NCBI GenBank assembly: GCA_951394045.1
Contig: OX595992.1
Span: forward strand, 1,736,001 to 1,800,000
Direction: 5' to 3'
Origin: Nitzschia sp. DOCU1
Lineage: Eukaryota; Bacillariophyta; Bacillariophyceae; Bacillariales; Bacillariaceae
DNA length: 64,000 nt
The stretch's first letter is position 1; the number at the start of each line of letters is the position of its first letter. The notes under the pieces were generated by a model. The model worked only from the letters and a program-made list of their open reading frames with translations, had not been told where the DNA came from and ran no database searches. Of this stretch, positions 9,419 to 18,879 are shown one piece after another. Position numbers and translations under genes: made by a program.

Positions 9419-9676
9419 TTAATGGCTTACATTGGGACGTCTTGTTTGGACAAAGATAGTTGTTGGCTCAGCATCTTTGTTCAAACAGACATCATTTGCC
9501 CATGAAGTTTCATCAACTACAACTAAGCCATGATAACGCAATTTATCATTAATGGCTTTGCTCCTGGCTTTAGCAAGAGTAAACTGCAGTTGATGAATAT
9601 TGATCGACATGTCAGGTACTGTAATTTTATGGCAATGAGATATATGGGATGGTGGAATGCTCAAGAAAGGAGTCAC
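9419..9676 (-). CDS. Short hypothetical ORF upstream of the 8864-9346 frame
   Basis: 85 codons on the minus strand, ending in a GTAAGC that resembles a splice donor. It contains INIHQLQFTLAKARSKAIND, helical in character, then LVVVDETSW. No family is recognised. It could be an exon of the same gene as 8864-9346, but the obvious donor/acceptor pair does not preserve frame. Low confidence that it is expressed alone. Confidence 0.25.
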   Translation of the reverse strand: MTPFLSIPPSHISHCHKITVPDMSINIHQLQFTLAKARSKAINDKLRYHGLVVVDETSWANDVCLNKDAEPTTIFVQTRRPNVSH

Positions 9677-9735
9677 GAATGTGATGAATTATTGAAATCA
9701 ATGGAGCAAGGGCGCATCGATGGCGCTGGTTTGGA

Positions 9736-9929
9736 ACGAAAAAGGTGCGGCAAGACCCGCTTTCTTGGAAGAAAGCAAGGGTTGCTACTACCTTACCAAA
9801 GAACAAGGGGGGTTCATCTTCGCTACTACTACCTGCGTCGTCATGATGCTATGTGACTGCCTGTAGTACAGTCAGATAGTGTGTACGACCCCGTCGATCC
9901 ATTCCTAGGAGAGGGTGGGTTGTTGTCGT
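9736..9929. repeat. Mosaic of two fragments also found at 29.7-30.2 kb
   Basis: Bases 9776-9929 match 29736-29888 with about ten differences (shared words include ACTACCTTACCAAAGAACAA and GTGTGTACGACCCCGTCGAT). The latter lies inside the acidic-protein gene 29608-30165. The preceding 9745-9775 resembles the upstream flank of that gene near 30195-30225 (CCCGCTTTC...GAAAGAAAGCA). Orientation is the same but the order is reversed relative to the source. No ORF is preserved. This fits fragment capture by a Helitron, or a relic of a dispersed repeat. Confidence 0.75.
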
Positions 9930-10203
9930 TGTACCAGGAGGTGCTGCAACAACTTCCACAAGAAACAATCTACCCATGAGCTCCCGCCTATGATTGTCAT
10001 TAGTTCCTTCACGAACCTTTACTAATCAGTCAGATGTTCAACTTGTTGCCTCATGATTATGTGGCACGTTCCTTGGCTACCACGCTACTTGCAAGATAAG
10101 CAATGAAAACTTGCGTAAGATAATGTTGACAAAGTTGTTACTGAGCTATATTAGAATAATTTGAATGAACAATTCTCTTTTATATTATTTGTATGTATAA
10201 TGG

Positions 10204-13200
10204 TTATTGTGTCGTGTTAATGTGACCACAACGTATCACTCGAAGGAACGTTCGTCTGGTGCGATTCCATTCTTCTGCCATTTCATGGCCAATATGAAGT
10301 AGTGCTTCTGCATCTAATGGTTGTTGGCGCCGTCCTCTGGAGCGTGCTCTCAATTTCCAAATACTCTCAAATGTCTGTCTATTTCTTTTGCTTGTAAACC
10401 CAATCACAAATGCATAGACGGCCCATGGTTGAAGAAATCGTTGCTTTGTCACAGCTGAACCGCCATCTCCGCTGTTATGTTGAGTTAACCGATGACGAAT
10501 ATTTTTGGTCTCACCAATGTACATCACGTTAATATCCCTTGTGGAAATCAACTCATAAACAACACCATGATTTTCTGGTGGTAATTGAGCATCACAAGGG
10601 CGGAACATGCAAGGGTTTTGGAGGATTGGTAGACTGTCATTTTCACTGGTAAGTTGAGACAAAAGCTGACGAATGTAAGGTAGAAATCGATTTGTTCTTT
10701 GGAGCACTTGCAATAAATGTTCTGACACTTCAGATGGATCTCCAACAAAGTAAATATCTTTTGCTTTTCGCGTTCGACTCAACAGTACCACTACTTGCGC
10801 AGCTTCCCAAAGATTGTAGTCATATCCATCATCTTTATTTGTAACCTGAGTGACAACGGAAGATAAGGTTGAACCCATACTGGAATGAATAGTAGCAGCA
10901 ATTCTGGGTTTCAATCCATATTGTGTTCGTCTGGCTTGGACACCTCGGAATACAGTTTCGTTTTGTGATGTTGTGTAAGAAACTTGGACTTTTTTCCAGC
11001 CTCTTTCGGTTAGACCATTTTCATTGAAAAAATCCATCGGAGGAAAATCCTTACATCCAGGAGGTCCTGCCCAGACACTTATAGGTTCCTTGCTGTGAAT
11101 GCGCTCCTCTTCCAATTCCAATAAAATAGCCAATTGACCCTGTTGGAAGTTCCTATCATTGTGGCAAAATTCAAAGCGTGCATTTTTGTAAAAAACAAGC
11201 TGTTTTTTTCTTTTCTGCTGTCTTGAAAGCTTTCGAACAATTGGAAGAGCAGCTGGGTGCCAATTTCCACCTGTGGTTGACTCTTCGTCTGTTGCTAGAG
11301 ATATGACAAGAGGAATTGACATGCGGCGAAGCTGCTCAAGCATTTGCTTTTCCACTTGAAGACAGGGTTCGCGTCTACCAAAAATGAATACTGCATCTTC
11401 TGGGATTCGCGAATCAACCAAACTTGATAGAAACATGCAGCTTGTAGAAAGAAGAAATGAGAATCGATCAATATCTTCAAGGGACCAGGATGTATTTCTG
11501 GTTAACGAACAAATTTCTCGAAGTGCAGCACAGTTTGCTGCTCGTACTGATTCAACAAGCTCATGAAATTTGAATTCAGCAATCATGTTGATGGACATCA
11601 TGATTGGCGTTCCCTGCCAAGGCATGAGTTGCAATATATCCATTGAAGAAATTATGAGCATTCCTCCCATAAAGACTCCACTGTGCTTGATATATCTTGC
11701 AATAATGTCAAGGGTTGCCAAGAGTTCAGCATACATCAACCCCAACTCATCAATATACAAATAATCCAAACATTGCCAAAAGAAGAGAAGTTGTGGATTC
11801 CGATATATAGCTGCCAAAGCATTTTCGGCCATTCTTCCTGGTGTTAGATTTCCACCAGATGCTTTCATGGAAGCCAGGCGATGAACGTGAAGACCGCCAA
11901 GCTGTTTTGCACGATCTGCAACAATGCTGGTGGAAACACCATTCAGTCCTTTACACATAGCGTAAAGTGATGCCATTTCGCATACCGTTGTTTTTCCAGT
12001 TCCTGGACCACCAACAACAACAACATTCTTGTGATTTTTAGTGGGATCAATGTATGCATCCATTTCTTTCTTCATTGCCAATAAAGTTTGTTTCTGCTCC
12101 TGATAGGATGCAACGTTCTGATCAAAAGAGGGAGGAGGAGGATAAAAACTGGTAGTATCGATACTCATAGGAAATTGTCTTGCATGGAGAATCGCTTCCT
12201 TGTCTGGCAAAATGTTGCTGAGGCCACAAGCAACAAGATCGTTCCAAAGAACATCAATGAACAAACGTCGCTGCTCTATTTGAAATCTTTGGGTTGTTGA
12301 CATAGCTTCCTCCACCATATGAGTGTGTAAAACAGATGGAAGTGGTGGTGTTTCAACCAAATCATTTGCCAGTAACACTTCTTTCAATGTAGAGTATGCC
12401 AAGCATAAATTCCGGTCAAATTGGAAAGTTGATCCGGGTTGAATGGAGAGAAATTCCCGCATGTACCGGCTGGTTAGGTTTAGAAGTGATGTTTCTCCTT
12501 GAACTGGATCAAATAAGCCTGCGTGGATAAAGGCAGAACGTAGGTTCCCAGTTAGCATCAGTTCATATTCTGTTTCAAAGCTGCCCATTGCCAGAAGAAG
12601 GTGAACCATAAAACGGTTTCTGTTTTTGGGATAGACAGGAGTGTGCCAGATGATTGGTAAAGCTTCACTTGACTTTTCTGAAAGAAATCTTTTTTCGATA
12701 TCCTTGAAATCTTTTTGTGCTCGTAAAAGTGCAGGAAGACGGATTGACACAGTCCTTGTAACAAAAATATTGTATAAGCGCTGAATTTTCAACAAAAGGG
12801 CAAGCGTTTCCTGTTTTCGAACATTGCTTCCAAAATGAGAAGCATTTGCTTTTTGTGCGTAGAACAGAACTTCCCCAATTGCTCCCCTTCGAAGTCTTAA
12901 TTTTGTATTAAAACCATCAAGCCATTCACTTTCTTCAAGGCGACCTTTGATATGAGTCTTCACGTATTGCAAAGAAGATTGTGGGTCAAATAAGGGTGTC
13001 ACAGTTTGCCGCTCAAACCAACGCAAATAGTATTTTTGCTGCCGTATAAAACGTAATTCAGGAGGACGCATGCTGAAATATGTGGTCACATCAGTTGAAA
13101 GTGGTGCACGCAATTCATCCTGAATTACAGTGAGTTGGAAAGTGGTGAATAACCTTGAAGCTGGAAAGCTTGGTATTTCAGCCCGAGCAGTTTGTCCTGT

Positions 13201-16200
13201 TACTGCCATCATGGCCTGTATGTCATGGGGACGTCTTCCGGACCCCATTACACGGTTAAAAACAGCAGCACGATATTCCCGAGCACAAGTTGGCATACGG
13301 ATGAATTGGATTGTACTTGTTACCAGTGAATCACCTTGAATAACTGTGAGACACTCCATTTGTGTCAGAGCCCGTCCATGACCATGACGAGTTTTGTTTT
13401 TTGTTTTTTCTGCAAGTCTCTTCCAAGAGGTAATCTTAGTGTTGTGGAGTGCCGTGTATTCCCCGTTCACATTCAGGCTTCCAGGAGTAATACCTTCTGA
13501 TTCATCTCTTAGAGGAGTTGGAGGTGTCAATCTTACAATTGCGACTTCATCCAATTCAGAAACATATTTTGCCAAGTATGCAGAAACACTGTACCCTGTA
13601 GTGAATTGCAAGTTTTGAGCACTTGGAAAACAAATGAAAAGTTTTCCATTAGTAGGAGAAAATTTGGAATCAGTGTTTGCACTTCGAGGAATGTGTCGTT
13701 CTGCTTGTAGCAGTTTTTCAGTCATTGCATTGCCATCCATCATTGATAAAAGTCGCAGCACTTCACAGCATTCTTTAGAGTGCTGAACTGGCAATGGTTG
13801 AATGGAATGATTTTGGGGTTGATCTGTCAGCCAAAAATTGCTGGGCACCTTACAAACAAAATGAGTTTCTCCATTGCTGTCTATACGTGGCACCTGACAC
13901 CTATCATGACATTGATGGGCAAGAAACTTCTCTGCATCCCACAAAATTTCTTGAAGCTGCAAAGAAGAGGATATGAAACCTTCTTCCTTAAGCTGGGCAA
14001 TTTCATTGTAGTGTATTAGATCTGCCAAACAGCCTCGTATTTTGTATAGAACAGCCTTCAGTCCTTCTGGAGTAGTGATATCCATTTTTGTGCGAAGGAT
14101 AGCGTGAATATGGCTTGGATTTCCTTGTTTTTCTTGGAATTCGTGACGCCACCATGCCCATTCAATTTCATGCAAAGGCGCTTCCACAGAATATACAATA
14201 TATTTCATCCATAGAGTGCTTACTTCATTCCAGCTCCATAGTACGTATGGGGCTGCTGACTCACGCAAAAGAAAACGGGCTTCGTCCATAGTGACACCAT
14301 ACTTTCTGGAAACTTCTTCAAGGGCTATACTGGATGTTGTCCATTCTCTGAGAACTCGTAATCCCCGGCATGTCTTTTGGTTGCATGATTGAGTAAAAAA
14401 ATAGTGGGGAGGCCTGTGTCCAATGAGAGCAGATAGTTTGTGAACATTGGTGGCATTTTCTGAAGAATCTCCATACAGTTCACCATTCTCATTGCTCTGA
14501 AATGCAATGCCATCTTGTCCTTGCCGGTCTGCAAATCCACGGTGAAGAATTAATCTGCTGTCATTGCCACGGAGCCCCAGGTTTACCAAGATATCAAATG
14601 TCAAGAATTGATAACGAGGATCCGTACTGCATAGGAGCGAAGGGTCCAAAATACGATTTCGTCCATGTTGTCGCATGGAAGCTATACCATACTTAGCCAA
14701 TGTTTTTTCGTCAGTCCACAAAGCAGTTGGTAAAGCTCCAAGAATGGATCCATCACCAGTATGGAAATAAAAAATATCTGGAAATAGTAAGCCTTCTGCA
14801 TACACCAAAGGAACAGTCTGTCCTTTAGATCTTGATACAATTCTTTCGTAGAAGTTTGAATTTTTTTTTCTCATTCGAAGCTTTGTGTTCCTTCTGATAA
14901 GTAGATGACCTTGCATGTTTAAGAGCACGTGTAGAGGAGAAGAAATAACATCAGTAGGTCCATGTAAATGTACACCCATTGGTTGGCGAGCAGTATTGGT
15001 TGTGGGAATCATCTCATTGCTGTCGTTAGAGCCAAAACTGTCATCATCATTGTATTCTTCACCATATAGATCAGTAGCAAGTTCATGAGCCTCAATTGGT
15101 CCATAAGCTGCATAATTTATGTCCTGCCTGGTGCAGTTGCCCATGATGATATCACTGTCATGAAGAATTTCTTGTTCTTCACCAATGATACAATCATTTT
15201 CTGAAATAAAAACCAGTTTACTGGAGTGATTTTGTTCCTTCACCATTTCTTCCCAATGTTCCTTACAGATTTGGATTCGACAATTCTTTTCAGGACAAAT
15301 ATAGAGAGGAATATTGGTGCAAACCATTTCCTCATCTCTGTCAAGCAAGTTTTTGATTACACAAGAAGCCTCATCACGCACTGGTTTGTTGAAATATGCA
15401 TTAGTGACCAATGCAACCTTGTGTCTACCACAATAACATATACTTTGCCCCCCTAAACACTTCAAATAGCGGCGGCGAAGTTCTTCTTGTCGATCTCCAC
15501 TTTGTCGGCAATATATTGCAACTTGAAGATTTTCCAAATCAGTTGGTAGTACTGTGGTTCGTCCAAATTGAGCCAAGCTGCCTGGTTGACACCACCATGC
15601 TTGTCCTGAATGACGAGCAAAAATAGATACTTCAGCACTGTCCATTAAGGATGGGAGTCCATCAGATCCAGCTTCAAGAACACCAAACACCAAAGCACGG
15701 ATCTCCCAGAAAGGATTTTCAGTCAAGATAGTGGAGGGTCTGACAACTATAACAATGTTACTTTCACATTGTCCTTCCATTTCCCATTCTCTGTGCATAA
15801 CTTTGATGCCATCAATTGAATGAAAAAGATTCAACAGCTGGCTCACATATGAATCTCCAAATAATTCCAACTTTTCAATGGCTTTGTGTCGAGGTGTCTC
15901 AGGATAGAATATTTTCTTGTGTTTTTGCCCGTGTCCTCTCCCTGGAAGTTTCAGACTTTCCGCAGCCAAAACCAGCCACCAACCAAACCACATCTGGTTA
16001 TCTTTAACATTGTTCACAAGCACAGACCAAAACTCATCAACCACTGTCATCATACCAAGGAGAAGAAACCCAACAAAACTCTTCGTTGGGTCAGATATTC
16101 GGACAAATCGTTCTCCAAAACCATCATACAGATGAATCCGTAACTGGCGACATGGCCAAGGTGGATCAAAAAGAATTTCTTCACTAGCTCCATGTTCATC

Positions 16201-16374
16201 GAAAACCAATAATACTTGCGATTTTGCTTCATATGACTGTTCTTGAAGCTCAATAGAATCCAAAAGATTGACATAAGTTGAAGCTCTCAATTCCTTTCTA
16301 TCAGGCAGATCGATGAATGAATTTTCTGCTACCATCAACTTGCGATCAATAATATTGGCGGGAACATAGGCCAT
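10204..16374 (-). CDS. Helitron Rep/helicase with C-terminal GIY-YIG nuclease (main part of a split ORF)
   Basis: 2056 codons. Helitron proteins nick and transfer one DNA strand by an HUH Rep nuclease and unwind DNA by a Pif1-type SF1 helicase. Visible order: Cys/His-rich region (about residues 285-375; CYCGRH, CPEKNCRIQICKEHW); Rep with HUH motif SHIHAIL near 755; two-tyrosine motif AYLAKYVSE near 935; helicase Walker A GGPGTGKTT near 1458; Walker B YIDELG near 1540; motif V/VI-like TIHSSMGSTL and VVVLLSRTRKAKD (about 1830-1865); and from about 1940 a GIY-YIG domain: GVVYELIS...MYIGETKNIRHRLTQH...TFESIWK, with the expected Arg and Glu. The upstream frame is continuous with the ORF at 17104-18222 once the TRIM (16382-17103) and one ATAT copy are removed, giving about 2430 aa. 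The Met at 16374 is therefore internal, not the native start. Confidence 0.85.
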   Translation of the reverse strand: MAYVPANIIDRKLMVAENSFIDLPDRKELRASTYVNLLDSIELQEQSYEAKSQVLLVFDEHGASEEILFDPPWPCRQLRIHLYDGFGERFVRISDPTKSFVGFLLLGMMTVVDEFWSVLVNNVKDNQMWFGWWLVLAAESLKLPGRGHGQKHKKIFYPETPRHKAIEKLELFGDSYVSQLLNLFHSIDGIKVMHREWEMEGQCESNIVIVVRPSTILTENPFWEIRALVFGVLEAGSDGLPSLMDSAEVSIFARHSGQAWWCQPGSLAQFGRTTVLPTDLENLQVAIYCRQSGDRQEELRRRYLKCLGGQSICYCGRHKVALVTNAYFNKPVRDEASCVIKNLLDRDEEMVCTNIPLYICPEKNCRIQICKEHWEEMVKEQNHSSKLVFISENDCIIGEEQEILHDSDIIMGNCTRQDINYAAYGPIEAHELATDLYGEEYNDDDSFGSNDSNEMIPTTNTARQPMGVHLHGPTDVISSPLHVLLNMQGHLLIRRNTKLRMRKKNSNFYERIVSRSKGQTVPLVYAEGLLFPDIFYFHTGDGSILGALPTALWTDEKTLAKYGIASMRQHGRNRILDPSLLCSTDPRYQFLTFDILVNLGLRGNDSRLILHRGFADRQGQDGIAFQSNENGELYGDSSENATNVHKLSALIGHRPPHYFFTQSCNQKTCRGLRVLREWTTSSIALEEVSRKYGVTMDEARFLLRESAAPYVLWSWNEVSTLWMKYIVYSVEAPLHEIEWAWWRHEFQEKQGNPSHIHAILRTKMDITTPEGLKAVLYKIRGCLADLIHYNEIAQLKEEGFISSSLQLQEILWDAEKFLAHQCHDRCQVPRIDSNGETHFVCKVPSNFWLTDQPQNHSIQPLPVQHSKECCEVLRLLSMMDGNAMTEKLLQAERHIPRSANTDSKFSPTNGKLFICFPSAQNLQFTTGYSVSAYLAKYVSELDEVAIVRLTPPTPLRDESEGITPGSLNVNGEYTALHNTKITSWKRLAEKTKNKTRHGHGRALTQMECLTVIQGDSLVTSTIQFIRMPTCAREYRAAVFNRVMGSGRRPHDIQAMMAVTGQTARAEIPSFPASRLFTTFQLTVIQDELRAPLSTDVTTYFSMRPPELRFIRQQKYYLRWFERQTVTPLFDPQSSLQYVKTHIKGRLEESEWLDGFNTKLRLRRGAIGEVLFYAQKANASHFGSNVRKQETLALLLKIQRLYNIFVTRTVSIRLPALLRAQKDFKDIEKRFLSEKSSEALPIIWHTPVYPKNRNRFMVHLLLAMGSFETEYELMLTGNLRSAFIHAGLFDPVQGETSLLNLTSRYMREFLSIQPGSTFQFDRNLCLAYSTLKEVLLANDLVETPPLPSVLHTHMVEEAMSTTQRFQIEQRRLFIDVLWNDLVACGLSNILPDKEAILHARQFPMSIDTTSFYPPPPSFDQNVASYQEQKQTLLAMKKEMDAYIDPTKNHKNVVVVGGPGTGKTTVCEMASLYAMCKGLNGVSTSIVADRAKQLGGLHVHRLASMKASGGNLTPGRMAENALAAIYRNPQLLFFWQCLDYLYIDELGLMYAELLATLDIIARYIKHSGVFMGGMLIISSMDILQLMPWQGTPIMMSINMIAEFKFHELVESVRAANCAALREICSLTRNTSWSLEDIDRFSFLLSTSCMFLSSLVDSRIPEDAVFIFGRREPCLQVEKQMLEQLRRMSIPLVISLATDEESTTGGNWHPAALPIVRKLSRQQKRKKQLVFYKNARFEFCHNDRNFQQGQLAILLELEEERIHSKEPISVWAGPPGCKDFPPMDFFNENGLTERGWKKVQVSYTTSQNETVFRGVQARRTQYGLKPRIAATIHSSMGSTLSSVVTQVTNKDDGYDYNLWEAAQVVVLLSRTRKAKDIYFVGDPSEVSEHLLQVLQRTNRFLPYIRQLLSQLTSENDSLPILQNPCMFRPCDAQLPPENHGVVYELISTRDINVMYIGETKNIRHRLTQHNSGDGGSAVTKQRFLQPWAVYAFVIGFTSKRNRQTFESIWKLRARSRGRRQQPLDAEALLHIGHEMAEEWNRTRRTFLRVIRCGHINTTQ

Positions 16375-16381
16375 GTCATAT

Positions 16382-16583
16382 TGCAGTATACCGGAATATA
16401 GTGGGCTATGGAATAGCGCACTAATTCAACAATATGTAATTCCCCGCACTCTCATACAAGAGAGCTCCAGTAGCGCAGTGGTACTGCCTACAATCACCTT
16501 CTAAGCAAGGTCGAGGGTTCGAGACCGAACTCCTCAAATCCCCTTTTCGCGCGCATACGCCGACTAGCGCACGGCGTAGTGCA
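16382..16583 (+). repeat. TRIM 5' LTR with tRNA-like A and B boxes
   Basis: 202 bp, TG...CA. Inside are TAGCGCAGTGG (16471-16481), matching the pol III A-box consensus, and GGTTCGAGACC (16516-16526), matching the B box, at tRNA-like spacing. A D-stem (GTAG/CTGC) and a 5-bp stem ACCTT/AAGGT can be drawn, but acceptor and T stems do not pair, so it is not an intact tRNA gene. The LTR may be tRNA-derived. Confidence 0.8.
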
Positions 16584-16901
16584 TAATGATATCATTGCAC
16601 CTTTGGTATGTACAAACAGTACAACCATCGTACTTCAACCCAATGATATGCCCCTTCGAGCGAAGAGCGAAGCATGTCGAACATCAAGTTGAGGTTGACA
16701 ACTTCAACATAATGGTATAAGCCTGACGAACCATGCGTTCTTCACACGCCACCTCTCAGTAGCATCACCTAGACACAGGCCGTAGCGTAGCCTCGTGCTG
16801 GCAAATTACCAGACCTCCGCCAATAAGGAGCGCTTCTAGCAATCGCGAATGCTGTGACTGACGAACAGATGTGAGCGTGCGACGAATGACATGGGGGCGC
16901 A

Positions 16902-17103
16902 TGCAGTATACCGGAATATAGTGGGCTATGGAATAGCGCACTAATTCAACAATATGTAATTCCCCGCACTCTCATACAAGAGAGCTCCAGTAGCGCAGTG
17001 GTACTGCCTACAATCACCTTCTAAGCAAGGTCGAGGGTTCGAGACCGAACTCCTCAAATCCCCTTTTCGCGCGCATACGCCGACTAGCGCACGGCGTAGT
17101 GCA
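16902..17103 (+). repeat. TRIM 3' LTR
   Basis: Apparently identical to 16382-16583 at an offset of 520 bp, including the A- and B-box-like words. It is preceded by the G-rich PPT-like tract at about 16890-16901. Confidence 0.85.
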
Positions 17104-18222
17104 ATATGGATTCTTACTCAATTGTCGAACATATTCACGGATATCACTTCTTCCTTTTATCGATAAAGAATCTCGTAGCAAAGCCAAAGCATTCCCATGA
17201 TGAAGGTTCCCCCTGTTTATAATGTAGGATGAATCAATACCATCATAACCACCCTGTAAAACTCCAGTTTGGTATGTATCAGAAAAATTGTGTAGCTTGG
17301 TTTCTCGTAAAGTCCGGCTCCTGCACACAGCTGGGGATAGTTGATTAGAGTTGTTGGTAAACAAAGTGCCAGTAATTGTTGAAGGTGGAAAGACATATCT
17401 CTCTTTGGATTGAATTGTATGGTTCCTGCATGATAAAATTTGAGCCCCTTCTTCACCAATGCAAATAGTGGGTTGACACAAAAATTTGTCATTTTCCAGA
17501 ATACAAACTGAGCTTGGAAAATCAGGCCGAATACAATCTGTCCACTTCCTTGAATTTGCCGTTCCAGATTGATAGCAGTCAAAAATCCAGTTGCTGTAAC
17601 TGAAAAAAAAATCTTCCAATGGTAGTTTATTGCATTTGTGGAGAAACTCACTACAGCCCCAAGGACATCTAACTTCAGGATAAGCTAAATGGCTATCCAT
17701 TTGTTTCGCCAGTTCCATCCACCGTAGTTCCAAAATGGTTTGTTGAAATGCATTTGCTTCTAAAGTCATGTCCGAGAATAGAGGTGGTGGGTTATGCATA
17801 GAAATGGGGCTTTCATGAAGAACAATAGCCGATGATAACCACCATTCCCGCCATTTAGCAGGGATTAAAGACCAGCGATCACTGAGGGATGTAGATTGAA
17901 GACAATCAAATTTACTTCCATGAGAAAGGAAAGCCCAAACCATTGATGGCCAGTACTCCTTTGGATGAGGTTTTCCGGTACTCAACAAATAGCGCTCACA
18001 GTTGGCACATAGTGATATTACTGTAGCGGGTCCATCAATTACAGGTAGTTGACAATATTTCTTGCCACGCTTTCGTTTCAGAATATCTGATGAATGGACA
18101 AAAAGGGGCACTTGATGCCGTCTGCAATTGCAACAATGCTCGTTTGTCATAGTTTCACTTTGCAATTTGTGAGCATCACCAGAACAACTCACTGTATAAA
18201 ATACCACTTGAGAAAAAAGCAA
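17104..18222 (-). CDS. N-terminal part of the Helitron Rep/helicase, cut off by the TRIM
   Basis: This is the 5' section of the gene continued at 10204-16374. The TRIM adds a spurious tail to the ORF (to 17014) that is read from LTR sequence. The native part is 373 codons from the first Met, or about 348 from MTNEHCCNC. It begins with Cys/His pairs of zinc-finger type (HCCNCRRHQ; CANCERYLL), then KEYWPSMVWAFL and an aromatic-rich middle. It ends with IREYVRQLSKNPY before the insertion. After in-silico removal of the insertion, the phase is exactly preserved: 1119 nt, 373 codons. An N-terminal zinc-binding region ahead of Rep is common in Helitron proteins. The start codon is uncertain. Confidence 0.75.
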
Positions 18223-18368
18223 TTATTATGGAAACTAATTTGAGCTAATTACAATGGCGTTGGTACTACACACTTAGATAATTTCTACTTAGAGCCATAT
18301 CAAAATCGACCACCAAATATTATAATCATTCATAAAATCATGTGCTAACTCCGAACACTATTATGGTA

Positions 18369-18617
18369 TTACACTACAAACGAATAGACACTAAACGCCT
18401 GACGGCAAAGAGGGCACGTGGGGCATTTCCTCCGCCACGTATCCAAACAGCACCTATGAAACTCATGCACACAACAATCAGGATTCACTATGACCTGCGC
18501 AATACAGTCCATTTGCTCATAACAAATTGAGCACTCTTGGTAGTCCAATGGCTCAACATATAGTAGCTCTGCTTTTGTCCCACTCTTGCGCACTTCTTCT
18601 TTTTCCACAACGGTCAT
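18369..18617 (-). CDS. Small RING-H2 protein
   Basis: 82 aa, almost entirely one RING-H2 zinc finger: CSIC...C-V-H-E-F-H-R-C-C...C-P-L-C, the C-x2-C / C-x-H-x2-H-x2-C / C-x2-C order of RING-H2 E3 ubiquitin ligases, in which the RING recruits an E2. No transmembrane or substrate domain is present. Its partner proteins lie close by (18880-19317 on the same strand, 20581-20796 on the other), pointing to local duplication. It lies just upstream of the Helitron Rep gene, in the same orientation and AT-rich context, so it may be element cargo. E3 activity is inferred from the family only. Confidence 0.7.
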   Translation of the reverse strand: MTVVEKEEVRKSGTKAELLYVEPLDYQECSICYEQMDCIAQVIVNPDCCVHEFHRCCLDTWRRKCPTCPLCRQAFSVYSFVV

Positions 18618-18879
18618 CCTATCAATTTTTGGCTGCCAAAAACAATGTAAGCCCCATGGCTTGCATGTCGAATGTATGCCTTGTTAAACTCAACAATTCT
18701 AGATTTATTCCTTGGATGCTATTACGTCACTCACAGCCGATAATGTGCTCATGGAGTTCTTCTCACATGCTTGCACCTTCCCGGAAACCTAACTGATGGC
18801 AATAATGAAAAAACAGTGCTCACCAATTTTCACGTTAGCAACAATGCAACAACAGTGCTCACCAATCTGACATGACAAA

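Larger units (their letters stand above)
16382..17103 (+). mobile_element. TRIM: 722-bp miniature LTR retroelement, non-coding
   Basis: Two apparently identical 202-bp direct repeats (16382-16583 and 16902-17103) begin TG and end CA. They flank a 318-bp interior with no ORF, and a 4-bp duplication ATAT lies outside. After the left LTR comes T and a 12-bp perfect palindrome AATGATATCATT (16585-16596), overlapping a 9/12 match to the initiator-Met-tRNA primer site TGGTATCAGAGC. Before the right LTR is CATGGGGGCGCA, a PPT-like tract. LTR ends (TGCAGTAyAC...CGTAGTGCA), the CATGGGGGCG tract and the TSD length match the gypsy element at 32710-38439, whose enzymes probably mobilise it. It splits the Helitron Rep/helicase ORF and must be young because the LTRs have not diverged. 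Confidence 0.88.
16378..17107. repeat. 4-bp target-site duplication ATAT of the TRIM
   Basis: ATAT lies at 16378-16381 immediately left of the first LTR and at 17104-17107 immediately right of the second. Keeping one copy and removing the element restores the Rep/helicase reading frame (codons for N-P-Y then D-M-A), which supports the assignment. Confidence 0.85.
8739..18222 (-). mobile_element. Helitron-like element, boundaries partly uncertain
   Basis: The element is defined by the Rep/helicase gene (10204-18222) and the candidate 3' hairpin-CTAG at 8739. The 5' end (a TC dinucleotide next to A) cannot be placed; it lies above 18222 and could include the RING genes up to about 20.2 kb. ORFs at 5748-6968 and 7657-8514 share strand and composition but fall outside the candidate 3' end. 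The coding sequence is split by a TRIM element (16382-17103), so this copy is not autonomous as it stands. Small ORFs and a repeat mosaic between 8864 and 9929 could be captured DNA. Confidence 0.6.

Noticed and set aside
16440..16545. Possible functional tRNA gene in the TRIM LTR
   Set aside because: A and B boxes are good, but acceptor and T stems do not pair and the anticodon arm is irregular; the sequence is part of a 202-bp LTR present twice.
17014..17103. C-terminal tail of the 402-aa ORF as real protein sequence
   Set aside because: These codons are read from the TRIM LTR; native coding sequence ends at 17104.
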